DNA of 64,000 nucleotides from CAWDNM01 sp964521195 (GCA_964521195.1 CAZFRE010000004.1:124001-188000); one strand, 5' to 3'. Shown: positions 1 to 9,087, numbered from the stretch's first letter. Numbers and translations are program-made. The notes: generated from the letters alone by a model not told the origin.

Positions 1-2
1 AC

Positions 3-1070
3 GCCAGCAAGGCAATCTCCGCCGACTTCGCGACGTTCTGGAGTCAGACCTTCGAGAAAGACAAGCCGATAGGGTTTGAGTGCACGCTCGATCACCACAA
101 TGCAACGTCAGGGGGAACGCTCGGTGAGCCCTATCTGACCTTCTGGGTTCGAGATGAGAGCGAGACGTTGTACGCGCGTCAAAGAAGCAAGGGGGTCACT
201 TGGTTCCTGTCGTTCTATCTCCAGTTGCGCGCCCGCGCGAAGGCGGGGTCGGAGACTGACGTGCTGTTCCTCGTTGATGAGCCTGGTGCGAGCCTGCACG
301 CGAAGGCGCAGCAGAACGTTCTGGAGATGTTTGAGGATCTCAAGACGCGCATGCAGATCGCTTACACGACGCACTCGCCGTACTTGGTGGATGCCAGCAA
401 ACTGTACAGAGTCATTGCCGTTCAGCGCGGCACACGAAGCCAGAAGTACGCGACGAAGTTGATTACCGCTCACGAGCTGGGCAACGCGAATACGGATACG
501 CTCTTTCCCATATACACCGCCATGGGATTGGACTTGTGTCACTGTCCCGCCATTGCCGCGAAGCACAATGTCCTGCTTGAGGAGATCAGCGCGTACTACT
601 ACATCAGCTCGTTCCGGAAGATGCTCGGGCGCACTGACGAGCTGCATGTCATTCCGTGTCAGGGGGCCAGCAACGTGGTCACGGTTGCGAACCTGATGTT
701 GGGGTGGGGTCTGGAATTCGGCGTGGCAGTCGACGACGACTCGGCGGGCCGAACCACGTTCAACAAGCTGAAGACAGACCTCTACGGTGACGATGATGCG
801 AGGGCTCGCGAACGACTCCTCAAGCTCGCATCGGGTGACGGAATAGAGAATGTGTTCAGTGATGCCGACTTCGAGAAGTGGGTTCTCGAGAAGGCAAAGC
901 CCGCAAACAAGACAAACGCGGGGGCCGTACACGGAGGGTCGAAGGGTATCATCGCAGGGCGGTTCTTCCAGAAGGTTGAGGCAGGCCAGGTGACGCTCGC
1001 TGACTTGGACAGCGAGACGCAAGCGAACGCCGAGGCGCTTATCGACGAGATTGCGCGAATCGCGAAGTAG
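3..1070 (+). CDS. OLD-family AAA ATPase/TOPRIM nuclease, 5'-truncated by window
   Basis: The reading frame is open from the window edge, so the N-terminus with Walker A is missing; 355 residues are visible. An ABC-type signature-like stretch (RSKGVTWFLSFY), a Walker B with D-loop (FLVDEPGASLH) and a switch histidine (TTHSPYLVD) are followed by a TOPRIM-like region (IPCQGASN, then AVDDDSAGR with acidic metal-binding residues). This order is typical of OLD-family nucleases, which couple an SMC/ABC-like ATPase to a metal-dependent nuclease and often act in phage defence, for example GajA of Gabija. No GajB-like helicase follows before the tRNA fragment, so the exact system cannot be named. Its position just inside an attachment site suggests element cargo. 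Confidence 0.82.
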   Translation, partial: ASKAISADFATFWSQTFEKDKPIGFECTLDHHNATSGGTLGEPYLTFWVRDESETLYARQRSKGVTWFLSFYLQLRARAKAGSETDVLFLVDEPGASLHAKAQQNVLEMFEDLKTRMQIAYTTHSPYLVDASKLYRVIAVQRGTRSQKYATKLITAHELGNANTDTLFPIYTAMGLDLCHCPAIAAKHNVLLEEISAYYYISSFRKMLGRTDELHVIPCQGASNVVTVANLMLGWGLEFGVAVDDDSAGRTTFNKLKTDLYGDDDARARERLLKLASGDGIENVFSDADFEKWVLEKAKPANKTNAGAVHGGSKGIIAGRFFQKVEAGQVTLADLDSETQANAEALIDEIARIAK

Positions 1071-1217
1071 GCCCAAGCGTGTAAGCATTTTGTCATCAGA
1101 ATGCGCCAGAACAGGCCATATCAGCGTCTATGGGCACGGAAATGCCCCCCAACCTTTGTGCAGGTCAGAGGGCATGTCCTGTACTGAGAGGGACTAGCAG
1201 GGAAGTCCCCTGGGAGC

Positions 1218-1263
1218 CTTTGCAAGCCGAGGGTCGAGGGTTCGAGCCCCTTCGTCTCCACCA
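1218..1263 (+). other. displaced 3' half of tRNA-Ala(TGC): element attachment site
   Basis: The sequence reads as a tRNA from the anticodon loop to CCA: loop TTTGCAA with anticodon TGC (1219-1225), anticodon-stem 3' strand GCCGA, variable loop GGGTC, T arm GAGGG-TTCGAGC-CCCTT (1236-1252), acceptor 3' strand CGTCTCC, discriminator A and CCA (1261-1263). The 5' half is absent: the bases before 1218 cannot form the anticodon stem, D arm or acceptor 5' strand. This is the usual scar left at one end of an element that integrated into a tRNA gene. I infer that the intact tRNA-Ala lies at the other end of the element, left of this window. Confidence 0.8.
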
Positions 1264-1273
1264 CTGAACACAC

Positions 1274-1312
1274 AGGTCAGAGGCCACTGGGGCCTCTGGC
1301 CTGTTCTTCTTG
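1274..1312 (+). terminator. terminator following the tRNA-Ala 3' end
   Basis: A 12-bp stem (1274-1285 with 1291-1302, one G-U pair, 5-nt loop) is followed by a pyrimidine-rich run GTTCTTCTT. It sits 10 bases after the CCA and probably terminated the original tRNA-Ala transcript, so this side of the scar is native chromosome. Confidence 0.7.
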
Positions 1313-1451
1313 TGACGCGCGTCGCTACGGGGGAGCGACGCGGGGCCACACAGGGGCGAGTTCGAGGCGTATCGAGGCGGGTATCAACCGTCGAGTGAGA
1401 GTTGCATGCTCCACCGGGGGCAAGGCTCGTGAGCTAGGGGGTGTCGCACAG

Positions 1452-2813
1452 ATGAAACACCAGTGGTTTCCAGTGAGCGACGCGAGGCGGCTGCGGGAGC
1501 GGAGGCGAACCCGAGCAGAGGGGCTCACTTCGTGGGGACTCACACTGGTCCTCACGGTGGTCGCGCTCTTCGCGAGCGCAACGATAGCTGCTGCCGTCCC
1601 CGCCGTCCTCGGCAGTCCCATTGCGGTGGGTCAGTACCCGTACGACGTGGACTTCAACGCGATCACAAACCGCGGGTACGTTCCCAACGCCGACGACAAC
1701 AGCGTGAGTGTGATCGACGGTGCAACCGGCAGTGTCGTCGGCAGCATCACCGTGGGCGAGGACCCAGAGTCCCTGGCGGTCAACGAATCCACCAACCGTG
1801 TCTACGTCAGCAACTACGACGATGACACGGTGAGCGTCATCAACGGCGCGGTCGGCAGCGTCATCGGTACTATCGCTGTGGGCGACAGTCCGGGCGGCGT
1901 GGCCGTGAACAAGGTCACCAACCGCGTCTACGTCGCCAACTACAGCGACGACACGGTGAGCGTCATCAACGGCGCAACCGGAAGTGTCGTCGGAACGGTT
2001 GGCGTAGGCGACGGACCGTGGACCTTGGCGGTCAACGAGTCCACGAACCGCGTCTACTGCGCCAACTACACCGATGACACCGTGAGCGTCATCAACGGCG
2101 CGACCGGCAGCGTCGTGGGCAGTGCGACCGCGGTGGGGGGGACGCCGTACGACATCGCGGCGGACAAGGCCACCAACCGTGTCTACGTCGCGAACTCCGA
2201 CGATGACAATGTGAGCGTCATCGATGGTGCGACCGGCAGCGTCATCGGCACCCTCCCCGTCGGGGATTACCCGGGGGGCGTCGCGGTCAACGGGCCGACG
2301 AACACCGTGTTCGTGTCCAGCTACTACGAGGACTACGTGAGCGTGATCAACGGCGCCACGGGCAGCGTCTTCGCCACCATCGCAGTGGGTGACGGACCGT
2401 GGGGCGTGGGGGTGAACGAGGCCACGAGCCGCGTCTACGTCGCCAACTACAGCGACGACACCGTGAGCGTGATCCAGGACGCCCTTATCGTCTCCAAGGC
2501 CTCGATCGCCAGAACGCCCGCCAAGTCCAAGGTCAGCTACCGGCGCAAGAGCGGCGTGGCCAAGTTCACGCTTTCGGCCATTGTGAGGGTCCGGGGTCAC
2601 GCAGTGGCGGGGCGCACCGTCTACCTGCAGAGCTCGACGAACGGCAAGAGCTGGAAGAACGCCTACAAGCTCAAGACGAGCTCGGTCGGCAAGGCAAGCA
2701 AGTACTTCAAGATCAAGACAAAGCGGGTGCGCTACTACCGTTGGTACCTGCCTGCCAAGTCACAGACAAACCTCAAGACGTACTCCAAGACCACCAAGGT
2801 CACCGTGAAGTAG
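1452..2813 (+). CDS. exported YVTN beta-propeller repeat protein
   Basis: Start chosen at an ATG with AGGGGG about 11 bases upstream; an in-frame upstream start at 1395 lacks one. The product has 453 residues. A basic N-terminus and a hydrophobic segment at about residues 28-50 form a signal peptide or anchor. About seven repeats of 42-43 residues follow (TNRVYVANYSDDTVSVI type), matching the YVTN beta-propeller family, which folds into a surface propeller. The last 100 or so residues form a separate Ig-like, lysine- and tyrosine-rich domain (GRTVYLQSSTNGKSW, then YSKTTKVTVK), resembling tails of other exported proteins in this window. The molecular partner is unknown; a cell-surface adhesion or scaffold role is inferred. 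Confidence 0.85.
   Translation: MKHQWFPVSDARRLRERRRTRAEGLTSWGLTLVLTVVALFASATIAAAVPAVLGSPIAVGQYPYDVDFNAITNRGYVPNADDNSVSVIDGATGSVVGSITVGEDPESLAVNESTNRVYVSNYDDDTVSVINGAVGSVIGTIAVGDSPGGVAVNKVTNRVYVANYSDDTVSVINGATGSVVGTVGVGDGPWTLAVNESTNRVYCANYTDDTVSVINGATGSVVGSATAVGGTPYDIAADKATNRVYVANSDDDNVSVIDGATGSVIGTLPVGDYPGGVAVNGPTNTVFVSSYYEDYVSVINGATGSVFATIAVGDGPWGVGVNEATSRVYVANYSDDTVSVIQDALIVSKASIARTPAKSKVSYRRKSGVAKFTLSAIVRVRGHAVAGRTVYLQSSTNGKSWKNAYKLKTSSVGKASKYFKIKTKRVRYYRWYLPAKSQTNLKTYSKTTKVTVK
1668..2480 (+). repeat. tandem 126-129 bp coding repeats of the YVTN propeller
   Basis: Near-identical DNA units recur every 126 bases (one step of 129), for example AACCGCGTCTACGTCGCCAA-like segments at about 1794, 1919, 2046, 2175, 2301 and 2427. 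Each encodes one propeller blade. The similarity at DNA level is higher than protein constraint alone requires, suggesting recent blade duplication or gene conversion. Confidence 0.8.
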
Positions 2814-2868
2814 GCAAGCAAGGCGGACGGCGGTTGCACAACGGCTTCCGTCTCGGCCAAGTGGCTGA

Positions 2869-2910
2869 GCAGGTCGAGGGCTCATCGGGCTCTCGGCCTG
2901 CTTGGTCTTT
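2869..2910. terminator. terminator between convergent genes
   Basis: A 15-bp stem with a 3-nt loop (2869-2883 with 2887-2901, several G-U pairs) is followed on the + strand by TTGGTCTTT. It separates the propeller gene from the convergent ABC1 kinase gene. Confidence 0.6.
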
Positions 2911-2934
2911 CGCGCGCCATGCGGCGCGTTCCCA

Positions 2935-4608
2935 TCAGTCGTCGCGGTGCCGCTGCCTGAAGCGGCGGAAGATGATCGACGCGAAGAACCAGACGCCGAC
3001 GCCCGCGGCGCACACGAGCGCGAAGTCCGCGATGAGCTCCATCCACAGCGGCAGGTCCGCTCGGGTGAGCAGCGTCGCGAACCCCACGACGAACGCCGAG
3101 ACCACGATCGCGAACGCGAGGCGGTCGACCGCCTCCTCGACGCGCGACATGAGCGGATCGAAGCCGGCGGGGCGCACGGTCATCCGCAAGTCGCCGTCGC
3201 CCACGCGCTTGAGCGCGCGGCTGATGGAGTCGGGGAGGTTCTGCAGCGCCCGTCCTGCTCGGCGGAGCGTCGCGCCGATCTGCTGCACAACGGCCTCGGG
3301 CTTCATCTGCTCCTCGACGAGCCGGCGCGCGAAGGGTGTGACCGAGTCGACGAAGTGGAAGCGCGGGTCGACGCTCGTGCCGAGTGCCTGCAGCGTCGCG
3401 AAGGTGGTGAGCAGCAGCGCGAACTCCGAGGACATCGTCAGCCCGCGCTGGCCGATCAGCGACATCACCTCGACGATGAGCTCCTTGCTGTCGACTTCGC
3501 GCAGCTCCAGGTCGTAGTACTTGCCGATCAGCGAGGTCACGTCGCGCTGCAGCGCGAGGATATCGATGTCGGCCGAGCCGCCGGACACCTCGAGCAGGAT
3601 GTCGGTCGAGGTCTGCCCGTCCTGCTCGATGATGGCGACGAGCAGGTCGGCGACGAGCCGCCGCGCATGGTCGCTCAACCGCCCGCACCGGCCGAAGTCG
3701 GTGAACGCCACGCGTCCGTCGGGCAGCGCGAAGAGGTTGCCGGGGTGCGGGTCGGCGTGGAAGAAGCCGTGCATGAAGATCTGCTCGTAGTAGCAGACGA
3801 TGCCCTTGCGGGCGGCGGCCTTGCGGTCGACCATCTGGCGGTCGAGCTCGTCGAGCCGGTTGAACGCGATGCCGTCGATGCGTTCGAGCGTGAGCACCGT
3901 CGGCGTCGTGCGGTCCCAGTACACCGTGGGGAAGTGCACTTCCGGGTCATCTGCGAACGTGGTGCCGAGCCGCTCGCAGTTCTCGGCCTCGTTGATGTAG
4001 TCGCACTCCTCGCGGATGGCCTTTGAGAACTCGTCCACCAACCCCACGAGATCGTACTTGCGGCCGAGTTCGGTACGACCCTGCACTCTGCGCGCCTGTG
4101 TGCGCAGGATGTCGAGATCGGCCTCGATCACCTCGTGGATGTCGGGTCGTTGGACCTTGACCGCGACCGGCGTGCCGTCGGACAGCACCGCCATGTGCAC
4201 CTGCCCGATGCTGGCGGCAGCCGTCGGGGATTCGTCGAACTCGGCGTACAACTCCTCGAGCGGCTGGCCGAACGAGCTCTCGATCTCGGCTCGCACCTGC
4301 TCGAACGGGAAGGGCTCCATGGTGTCTTGAAGCCGCGCGAGCTCCTCGGCGAACGAGGGGGGGATGAGGTCGGGGCGTACGGAGAGCATCTGGCCGATCT
4401 TGGCGAAGGTGGGACCGAGACGCTCCATGGTGCGCCGGACGCGCTGCTCGGGAGTGAGGTTCGCGTCGGGACCCTTCGCGCGATCGCCGCGCAGCGTCGA
4501 AACCCACGACGCCCGCATGCCCAGCTGGTCAACGAACGTGCCGAAGCCCTCGTCGAGCATCACGGTCACGATGCGGCGGTAGCGTTCGCTGCGGCTGATC
4601 GGCGGCAT
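2935..4608 (-). CDS. ABC1/UbiB-family atypical kinase
   Basis: 557 residues; the ATG at 4608 is preceded by GAGGAG six bases upstream, which excludes a longer frame. Family hallmarks are visible in order: the KxGQ motif (FAKIGQMLSVRPDL, about residue 68), an Ala-rich nucleotide loop (AAASIGQVH, about 130), the invariant Lys (VAVKVQRP), the catalytic loop (HADPHPGNLF, about 290) and the metal-binding DFG (FTDFGRCG). Two C-terminal transmembrane helices follow, as in UbiB/COQ8 proteins. The family supports isoprenoid-lipid biosynthesis by a poorly understood ATPase activity at the membrane. No ubiquinone or menaquinone genes lie nearby, so the substrate pathway is not indicated. Confidence 0.92.
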   Translation of the reverse strand: MPPISRSERYRRIVTVMLDEGFGTFVDQLGMRASWVSTLRGDRAKGPDANLTPEQRVRRTMERLGPTFAKIGQMLSVRPDLIPPSFAEELARLQDTMEPFPFEQVRAEIESSFGQPLEELYAEFDESPTAAASIGQVHMAVLSDGTPVAVKVQRPDIHEVIEADLDILRTQARRVQGRTELGRKYDLVGLVDEFSKAIREECDYINEAENCERLGTTFADDPEVHFPTVYWDRTTPTVLTLERIDGIAFNRLDELDRQMVDRKAAARKGIVCYYEQIFMHGFFHADPHPGNLFALPDGRVAFTDFGRCGRLSDHARRLVADLLVAIIEQDGQTSTDILLEVSGGSADIDILALQRDVTSLIGKYYDLELREVDSKELIVEVMSLIGQRGLTMSSEFALLLTTFATLQALGTSVDPRFHFVDSVTPFARRLVEEQMKPEAVVQQIGATLRRAGRALQNLPDSISRALKRVGDGDLRMTVRPAGFDPLMSRVEEAVDRLAFAIVVSAFVVGFATLLTRADLPLWMELIADFALVCAAGVGVWFFASIIFRRFRQRHRDD

Positions 4609-4816
4609 GACAGCTCCTCGGTAGCGGCGCGTTCGACGGCGCGTCGAGCGCACAGGACCCTCTCAAGCGGTATACCACTACGCCCGCGCGTCGCAACGGG
4701 GGCTTCTCCCGCGCGCTGTGGGACACTATCCTGTGCAGATGTTGTCGTTCGGGGGTGTGGGATACACCCCTGCGTGCACCCGAGGGTGCGCGGTTCTCTG
4801 AGGGGTCGTGCGTCAG

Positions 4817-6727
4817 ATGCCCAGTCGCGTCAAGAGCCTGTTCCTCGGCAATGCGCTGCACAACGAGGAATCGGGCCACCAGCGCCTCTCCAATCCCATC
4901 GCCCTCGCGGTCTTCTCGAGTGATGCGCTGTCATCGACCGCGTATGCCACGGGAGAGATCCTGCTGATCCTCGCGATGGCCGGGTCGGCCTATCTCTACC
5001 TCACATGGCCGATCGCGCTGGCGATCGGTGTGCTGCTCGTGGTGGTCGTCACGTCGTACCGGCAGACCATCAAGGCGTACCCGCTTGGCGGTGGGTCGTA
5101 TCGGGTGGCGAGCGACAACCTGGGCACGAACGCCGGCCTCGTCGCCGGCGCGTCGCTGCTCGTCGACTACGTGCTCACCGTAGCCGTGTCGGTGTCGGCA
5201 GGAACTGCAGCCGTGACCTCGGCGATTCCGGCGTCAGCCCCGTATCGTGTCGAGATCGCATTGTTCTTCGTGGCAGTGCTCGCGATCGCCAACCTGCGGG
5301 GCGTGAAGGAGTCGGGCGGGCTGTTCGCCGTGCCGACGTACGGGTTCGTCTCGCTGATGGTCGTCACCATCGTCACCGGGTTCTATCTCTACCTGACGAA
5401 GGGCGCGGCCGCTATCCAGGTGCCCGCGGGCGAACCGATCGAAGCGACCACCGCGCTGACCGTGATGCTCGTGCTCAAAGCGTTCGCCTCGGGATGTGCG
5501 GCGCTGACGGGCGTCGAGGCCATCGCCGACGGCGTCGCGGTGTTTCGCGAGCCGACCGCGAAGAACGCGCGCATCACGATCACGTGGATGGCCGGCATCC
5601 TGCTGTTCATGTTCCTGGGGCTCTCGTGGCTTGCGGTGCAGGCGCACGTCCAGCCGACGCACGAGACTGTCATCAGCCAACTCTCCCGCCAGTTCTTCGG
5701 GACCGGCATCCTGTACTTCGTCATCTCCGGGTTCACGACGGCGATCCTCGTCGTCGCCGCCAACACCGCGTATGCGGACTTTCCTCGGCTGGCCTCGTTC
5801 ATGGCGGCCGACAGCTTCCTGCCGCACCAGCTGCGCGACCTTGGACACCGCCTCGTCTTCAGCAAGGGCATCATCCTGCTCACGCTGACCGCCGCGGGCC
5901 TGATCATCGGGTTCGGCGCCGAGACGAGCCGCCTGATCCCGCTCTACGCGCTCGGCGTGTTCACGTCGTTCACGCTGTCCCAGGCTGGCATGGTCGTCCG
6001 TTGGCTCAAAAGCAAGGAGCCGGGCTGGCAGACGAGCGTGGCCATCAACGGGTTCGGCGCGATGGTGACGGCTGTCGTCCTCGTCGTGGTCACCGTGACC
6101 AAGTTCCGCGACGGCGCGTGGGTCGTCGTGCTCCTCATCCCGCTCATGATCGCGGCGTTCCTTTGGGTTCGCCGGCAGTACGAGCGTGTCGCCGATGAGC
6201 TCGCGCTTCAACCCGACGAGCTCGTCGACCTCAACTACCAGGCGTACAACCGCCTGCACAATCACGTGATCGTGCTGGTCAAGAACATCGACCGTCGACT
6301 GATCCGGGCGCTCCAATACGCGAGGACGCTGCGTGCCGATGAAGTCGAGGCGCTGTTCATCGACTCGACCGGCGGAGACATGGTCGATGAGATGAAGCGG
6401 CAGTGGAGCGAGGCGGGCTTCGGCATCAAGCTCACCGTCATCGAGTCGCCGTACCGCGAGGTGATCCAGCCGGTACTCGACTACGTGCGCGCGTTCCCGC
6501 GCCCGACGCCGGATGACATCGTGACCGTCATCATCCCCGAGTACGCGCCGATGAACGCGGCGGACGCGATGTTGCACGACCAGACGTCGTTCTGGATCAA
6601 GCAGCAGCTCTTCGGTGAGGAAGGCGTCGTCGCAGTCGACGTGCCCTACCACCCGAGCTTCGATGAGATCCGCAAGCAGCGCGAGGCCGGTGCGCCCGTG
6701 CCCGCGAAGGGCGAAGACGCACCGTAG
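4817..6727 (+). CDS. kimA: KimA-like K+/H+ symporter (APC superfamily)
   Basis: 636 residues from the ATG at 4817; a GTG at 4808 is an alternative but lies only four bases after GAGGGG. The N-terminus carries signatures of the KimA (formerly YdaO) family: LSSDALSSTAYATGEIL, SYRQTIKAYPLGGGSY and SLLVDYVLTVAVSVSAGT. About twelve transmembrane helices are followed by a cytosolic tail of about 180 residues. KimA proteins are high-affinity potassium importers controlled by c-di-AMP in Bacillus, through the protein and a ydaO riboswitch. I see no ydaO-type sequence in the roughly 200-base leader, so RNA-level control by c-di-AMP is not indicated here. The gene is divergent from the ABC1 kinase. Confidence 0.85.
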   Translation: MPSRVKSLFLGNALHNEESGHQRLSNPIALAVFSSDALSSTAYATGEILLILAMAGSAYLYLTWPIALAIGVLLVVVVTSYRQTIKAYPLGGGSYRVASDNLGTNAGLVAGASLLVDYVLTVAVSVSAGTAAVTSAIPASAPYRVEIALFFVAVLAIANLRGVKESGGLFAVPTYGFVSLMVVTIVTGFYLYLTKGAAAIQVPAGEPIEATTALTVMLVLKAFASGCAALTGVEAIADGVAVFREPTAKNARITITWMAGILLFMFLGLSWLAVQAHVQPTHETVISQLSRQFFGTGILYFVISGFTTAILVVAANTAYADFPRLASFMAADSFLPHQLRDLGHRLVFSKGIILLTLTAAGLIIGFGAETSRLIPLYALGVFTSFTLSQAGMVVRWLKSKEPGWQTSVAINGFGAMVTAVVLVVVTVTKFRDGAWVVVLLIPLMIAAFLWVRRQYERVADELALQPDELVDLNYQAYNRLHNHVIVLVKNIDRRLIRALQYARTLRADEVEALFIDSTGGDMVDEMKRQWSEAGFGIKLTVIESPYREVIQPVLDYVRAFPRPTPDDIVTVIIPEYAPMNAADAMLHDQTSFWIKQQLFGEEGVVAVDVPYHPSFDEIRKQREAGAPVPAKGEDAP

Positions 6728-6746
6728 CCGCGAAGCGTCCCTCGGC

Positions 6747-8213
6747 CTATCGCTTGAACGCGCGGAGCTTGCCGTCCTGGCTGCCCACGTAGATGGTGCC
6801 GTACTTGCCGATGGCGGGCGAGGACCGGATCTGGTCGCCCGTCGTGTACGACCACGCGACCGTGCCGTCGGTCTTCAGCGAGTACAGCTTGCCGTTGTAG
6901 CAGCCCACGAAGATGCGGCCGTTGCCGTCGATGGCGGGACTAGAGTAGATGCCGGCGCCGAGCGTTCTGGACCACTTGAGCGTCCCGTTGGGGTTCAGCG
7001 CCATGAGAGCGTGGACCGGGTCCTCTTCGTAGAAGCCGTTGCCGACATAGATCGTCCCGTCGCGGCCGATCGCCGGTGACGACAGCGCGGCGCCGCTGAT
7101 CGCGTAGCGCCAGTACTGCGTCCCGTTGGAGTTGATGGCGTAGATCGCGCGTGATGCATCGTCGTACTCGCCGCTCCCGACGTAGATCTTGCCGTCGGCG
7201 CCGATCGCCGGCGATGACGAGATGTAGCCGGTCGTGAGGAACTTCCACGAGAGCGTGCCGCTTGAGCTGATCGCGTACACGTAGCGATCGGCGCAGCCCA
7301 CGTACACCCTGCCATCGGTGCCGATCGCCGGCGACGAGGACGATGGAGTGCCCATGTCGTAAGACCAGCGGTACGTGCCGTTGGAGTTCACGGCATGCAA
7401 GTGGCCATCACCCGACGTGATGTAGATGACACCGGTCGAGCTCACCGCCGGTCCGCAGTTGATGTAGTTGCTGGTGTGATAGGTCCACTTGAGCGTGCCG
7501 TCCGTGTTGAGCGCATAAAGCGTTCCGTCCGACGTGCCGAAGTAGATGGTCCCGTCGGCTGCGATCGCGGGTGCGCCCCAGATCTCGGACCCGGTTGCGT
7601 AGTACCACTTCCGTGTCCCGTCTCGGTTGAGCGCATACAGCTTGCCGTTCGTGGTGCCGAAGTAGATCGTTCCGCCCTTCGCGACCACGGGCGACGAGTT
7701 CACGTCGTCACCTGTCGAGTAGCGCCAGCCCAGCTTCGCGGAGGTTGGGCCCACGAAGCCGCTGCGCGCGGTGTGCAGCGAGTTGGCGCGGAAGCGGCTC
7801 CAGGGCGCGCTCACCGATGGGCGCTTCGAGACGGCGTCGTAGGTGGACGAGCCGGGGAAGAGGAACCGGTAGCGGTTGCTGTCGCTCACGGCGAACGAGA
7901 ACTTGCCGGTCGAACTCGTCGTCACCTCGCGGTCGTAGACCCAGCCACCGTAGCCGTTTCCGATGTAGAGCTTCACGGTCTTGCCGCCCAGCGCCTTCCA
8001 CGATCCGGACCGCTTCGCCTGCAAGTACCCGGTGACGGTCCGAGACGTGCCGGTGATCGTGTACACCGAGCCGACGCCCTTCATCCGGGTGTCGGTCTTG
8101 CCGAACGCTGGAGCGGCGCCGAGAACAAGCACGGCGAGCAGCGCGAAGGCGACCAGCGCTCCGCCTCGAACCACGCGATGCGAACGGATTCGCTCAGCAG
8201 GTCGGTGTTCCAT
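6747..8213 (-). CDS. exported PQQ-like beta-propeller protein
   Basis: 488 residues from the ATG at 8213, with GAGAGGGTGGG just upstream; a GTG at 8222 is too close to that site. A basic N-terminus and hydrophobic core (ALVAFALLAVLVLGAAPAFG) form a signal peptide. An Ig-like domain follows (about residues 30-110: YLQAKRSGSWKALGGKTVKL, then FLFPGSSTYDAVSK). About eight repeats of 38-44 residues come next, of the form SSPAIGADGTIYVGSxDGKLYAL, typical of PQQ-like/COG1520 propellers. No PQQ-enzyme catalytic residues are evident, so the propeller is probably structural or for binding. It is convergent with the KimA-like gene. Confidence 0.87.
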   Translation of the reverse strand: MEHRPAERIRSHRVVRGGALVAFALLAVLVLGAAPAFGKTDTRMKGVGSVYTITGTSRTVTGYLQAKRSGSWKALGGKTVKLYIGNGYGGWVYDREVTTSSTGKFSFAVSDSNRYRFLFPGSSTYDAVSKRPSVSAPWSRFRANSLHTARSGFVGPTSAKLGWRYSTGDDVNSSPVVAKGGTIYFGTTNGKLYALNRDGTRKWYYATGSEIWGAPAIAADGTIYFGTSDGTLYALNTDGTLKWTYHTSNYINCGPAVSSTGVIYITSGDGHLHAVNSNGTYRWSYDMGTPSSSSPAIGTDGRVYVGCADRYVYAISSSGTLSWKFLTTGYISSSPAIGADGKIYVGSGEYDDASRAIYAINSNGTQYWRYAISGAALSSPAIGRDGTIYVGNGFYEEDPVHALMALNPNGTLKWSRTLGAGIYSSPAIDGNGRIFVGCYNGKLYSLKTDGTVAWSYTTGDQIRSSPAIGKYGTIYVGSQDGKLRAFKR

Positions 8214-8326
8214 TGTTCCCACCCTCTCAGTCCGATGTGCTCCCCAGCACCCCTCTGATTATGCTCGCAACTGGCTGAGTTGTGACGCGTCAGAGTGAAC
8301 CGGCATGAGGGTGCCCTCCGGAACGC

Positions 8327-8354
8327 CGACGGGCGCCCTGTCGGACGCCCGTCG
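8327..8354 (-). terminator. hairpin after the trkA pair
   Basis: A perfect 9-bp inverted repeat (CGACGGGCG, 8327-8335, with CGCCCGTCG, 8346-8354; 10-nt loop) lies 23 bases past the stop of the downstream trkA gene. No U-run follows on the minus strand, so it may be a weak or factor-assisted terminator. Confidence 0.4.
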
Positions 8355-8376
8355 CATGGCGCATGTGTGTACGCCG

Positions 8377-9087
8377 TCAGCCGGCGTGCCCGCTCTGCGG
8401 ATCATCGGCGGGGCGCACGGCGGGGACGGCGATCCCCAGCGCCTCGCGGACCTCGTTCTCGTGACCTCCGTCGGAGAACATCAGCAGCTCGTCGCCGCCC
8501 TGAAGCACGGTGTCGCCCCGGGCGACCGTCAGGCCCGACTCGGCATTGATGATCGCCATGACGTGCGAGCTCTCCGGCAGCTCGATCTCCGCGAGCGTCT
8601 TGCCCACGGCGGTGGCGTAGTCGGGCAGCGTGATCTCTTCGATCGAGACATTGTCGGCCTGTAGGCGCAGCAGCGTGACGAGGTCGCCGAACCCGACCTC
8701 CTTCTCGACGAGCGAGAGCATCATCGCGCTTGAGGAGACCGGCACGTCCACGCCGAAGTCCTTGTCGAACAGCCACTCGTTCTTGGGGTGGTTGATGCGG
8801 GCGAAGACCTTGCCCGCCCCGAAGTGCTTGGAGAGCATCGAGACGACGAGGTTGTCCTCGTCGTCGCCGGTCACGGCGATCACGAGGTCGGCGTCGCCGA
8901 TCTTCGCGTGCTCGAGCACTTCGGGCTCGCACGCGTCGCCGTGCACCACGTCGATGTCGGGCATCATCGCCTCGACGGTCTGCGCGCGGTCGAATCTCGT
9001 CTCGATCAAGGTGACGGTGTGCTGCTGGCGGAGTTCCTGGGCGAGATAGAGGCCGGACTTGCCGGCGCCTACGATGACGATGCGCAC
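8377..9087 (-). CDS. trkA: TrkA-family K+ uptake regulatory subunit (RCK domains)
   Basis: 236 residues with a GTG start preceded by GGAGG about 6 bases upstream. An N-terminal Rossmann RCK_N domain (IVIVGAGKSGLYLAQEL, GxGxxG; then D48/D71-type acidic ends) is followed by an RCK_C domain from about residue 140 (LPDYATAVGKTLAEIELPES). Such proteins bind NAD(H) or ATP and gate TrkH/KtrB channels on the cytosolic face. Translation probably couples to the second trkA gene 9 bases upstream. No TrkH is visible in the window. Confidence 0.9.
   Translation of the reverse strand: MRIVIVGAGKSGLYLAQELRQQHTVTLIETRFDRAQTVEAMMPDIDVVHGDACEPEVLEHAKIGDADLVIAVTGDDEDNLVVSMLSKHFGAGKVFARINHPKNEWLFDKDFGVDVPVSSSAMMLSLVEKEVGFGDLVTLLRLQADNVSIEEITLPDYATAVGKTLAEIELPESSHVMAIINAESGLTVARGDTVLQGGDELLMFSDGGHENEVREALGIAVPAVRPADDPQSGHAG

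Noticed and set aside
3..1070. Naming the system Gabija
   Set aside because: The N-terminus is cut off and no GajB-like helicase follows; only the OLD-family call is supported.
1150..1263. Complete tRNA-Ala gene
   Set aside because: Only the part from the anticodon loop to CCA fits; no acceptor 5' strand, D arm or 5' anticodon stem is present upstream.
1668..2480. CRISPR-like or satellite array
   Set aside because: The repeats are 126 bases, in frame and coding for propeller blades.
1434..2600. Long minus-strand open frame across the YVTN gene
   Set aside because: Composition is His/Asp/Arg-rich without homology; it mirrors the repeats and GC bias of the real gene on the plus strand.
4609..4816. 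c-di-AMP (ydaO) riboswitch before the KimA-like gene
   Set aside because: None of the conserved ydaO blocks is visible and the intergenic space is shared with a divergent gene.
5234..6652. Minus-strand frame of 472 codons
   Set aside because: Antisense to the KimA-like gene; no protein motifs.
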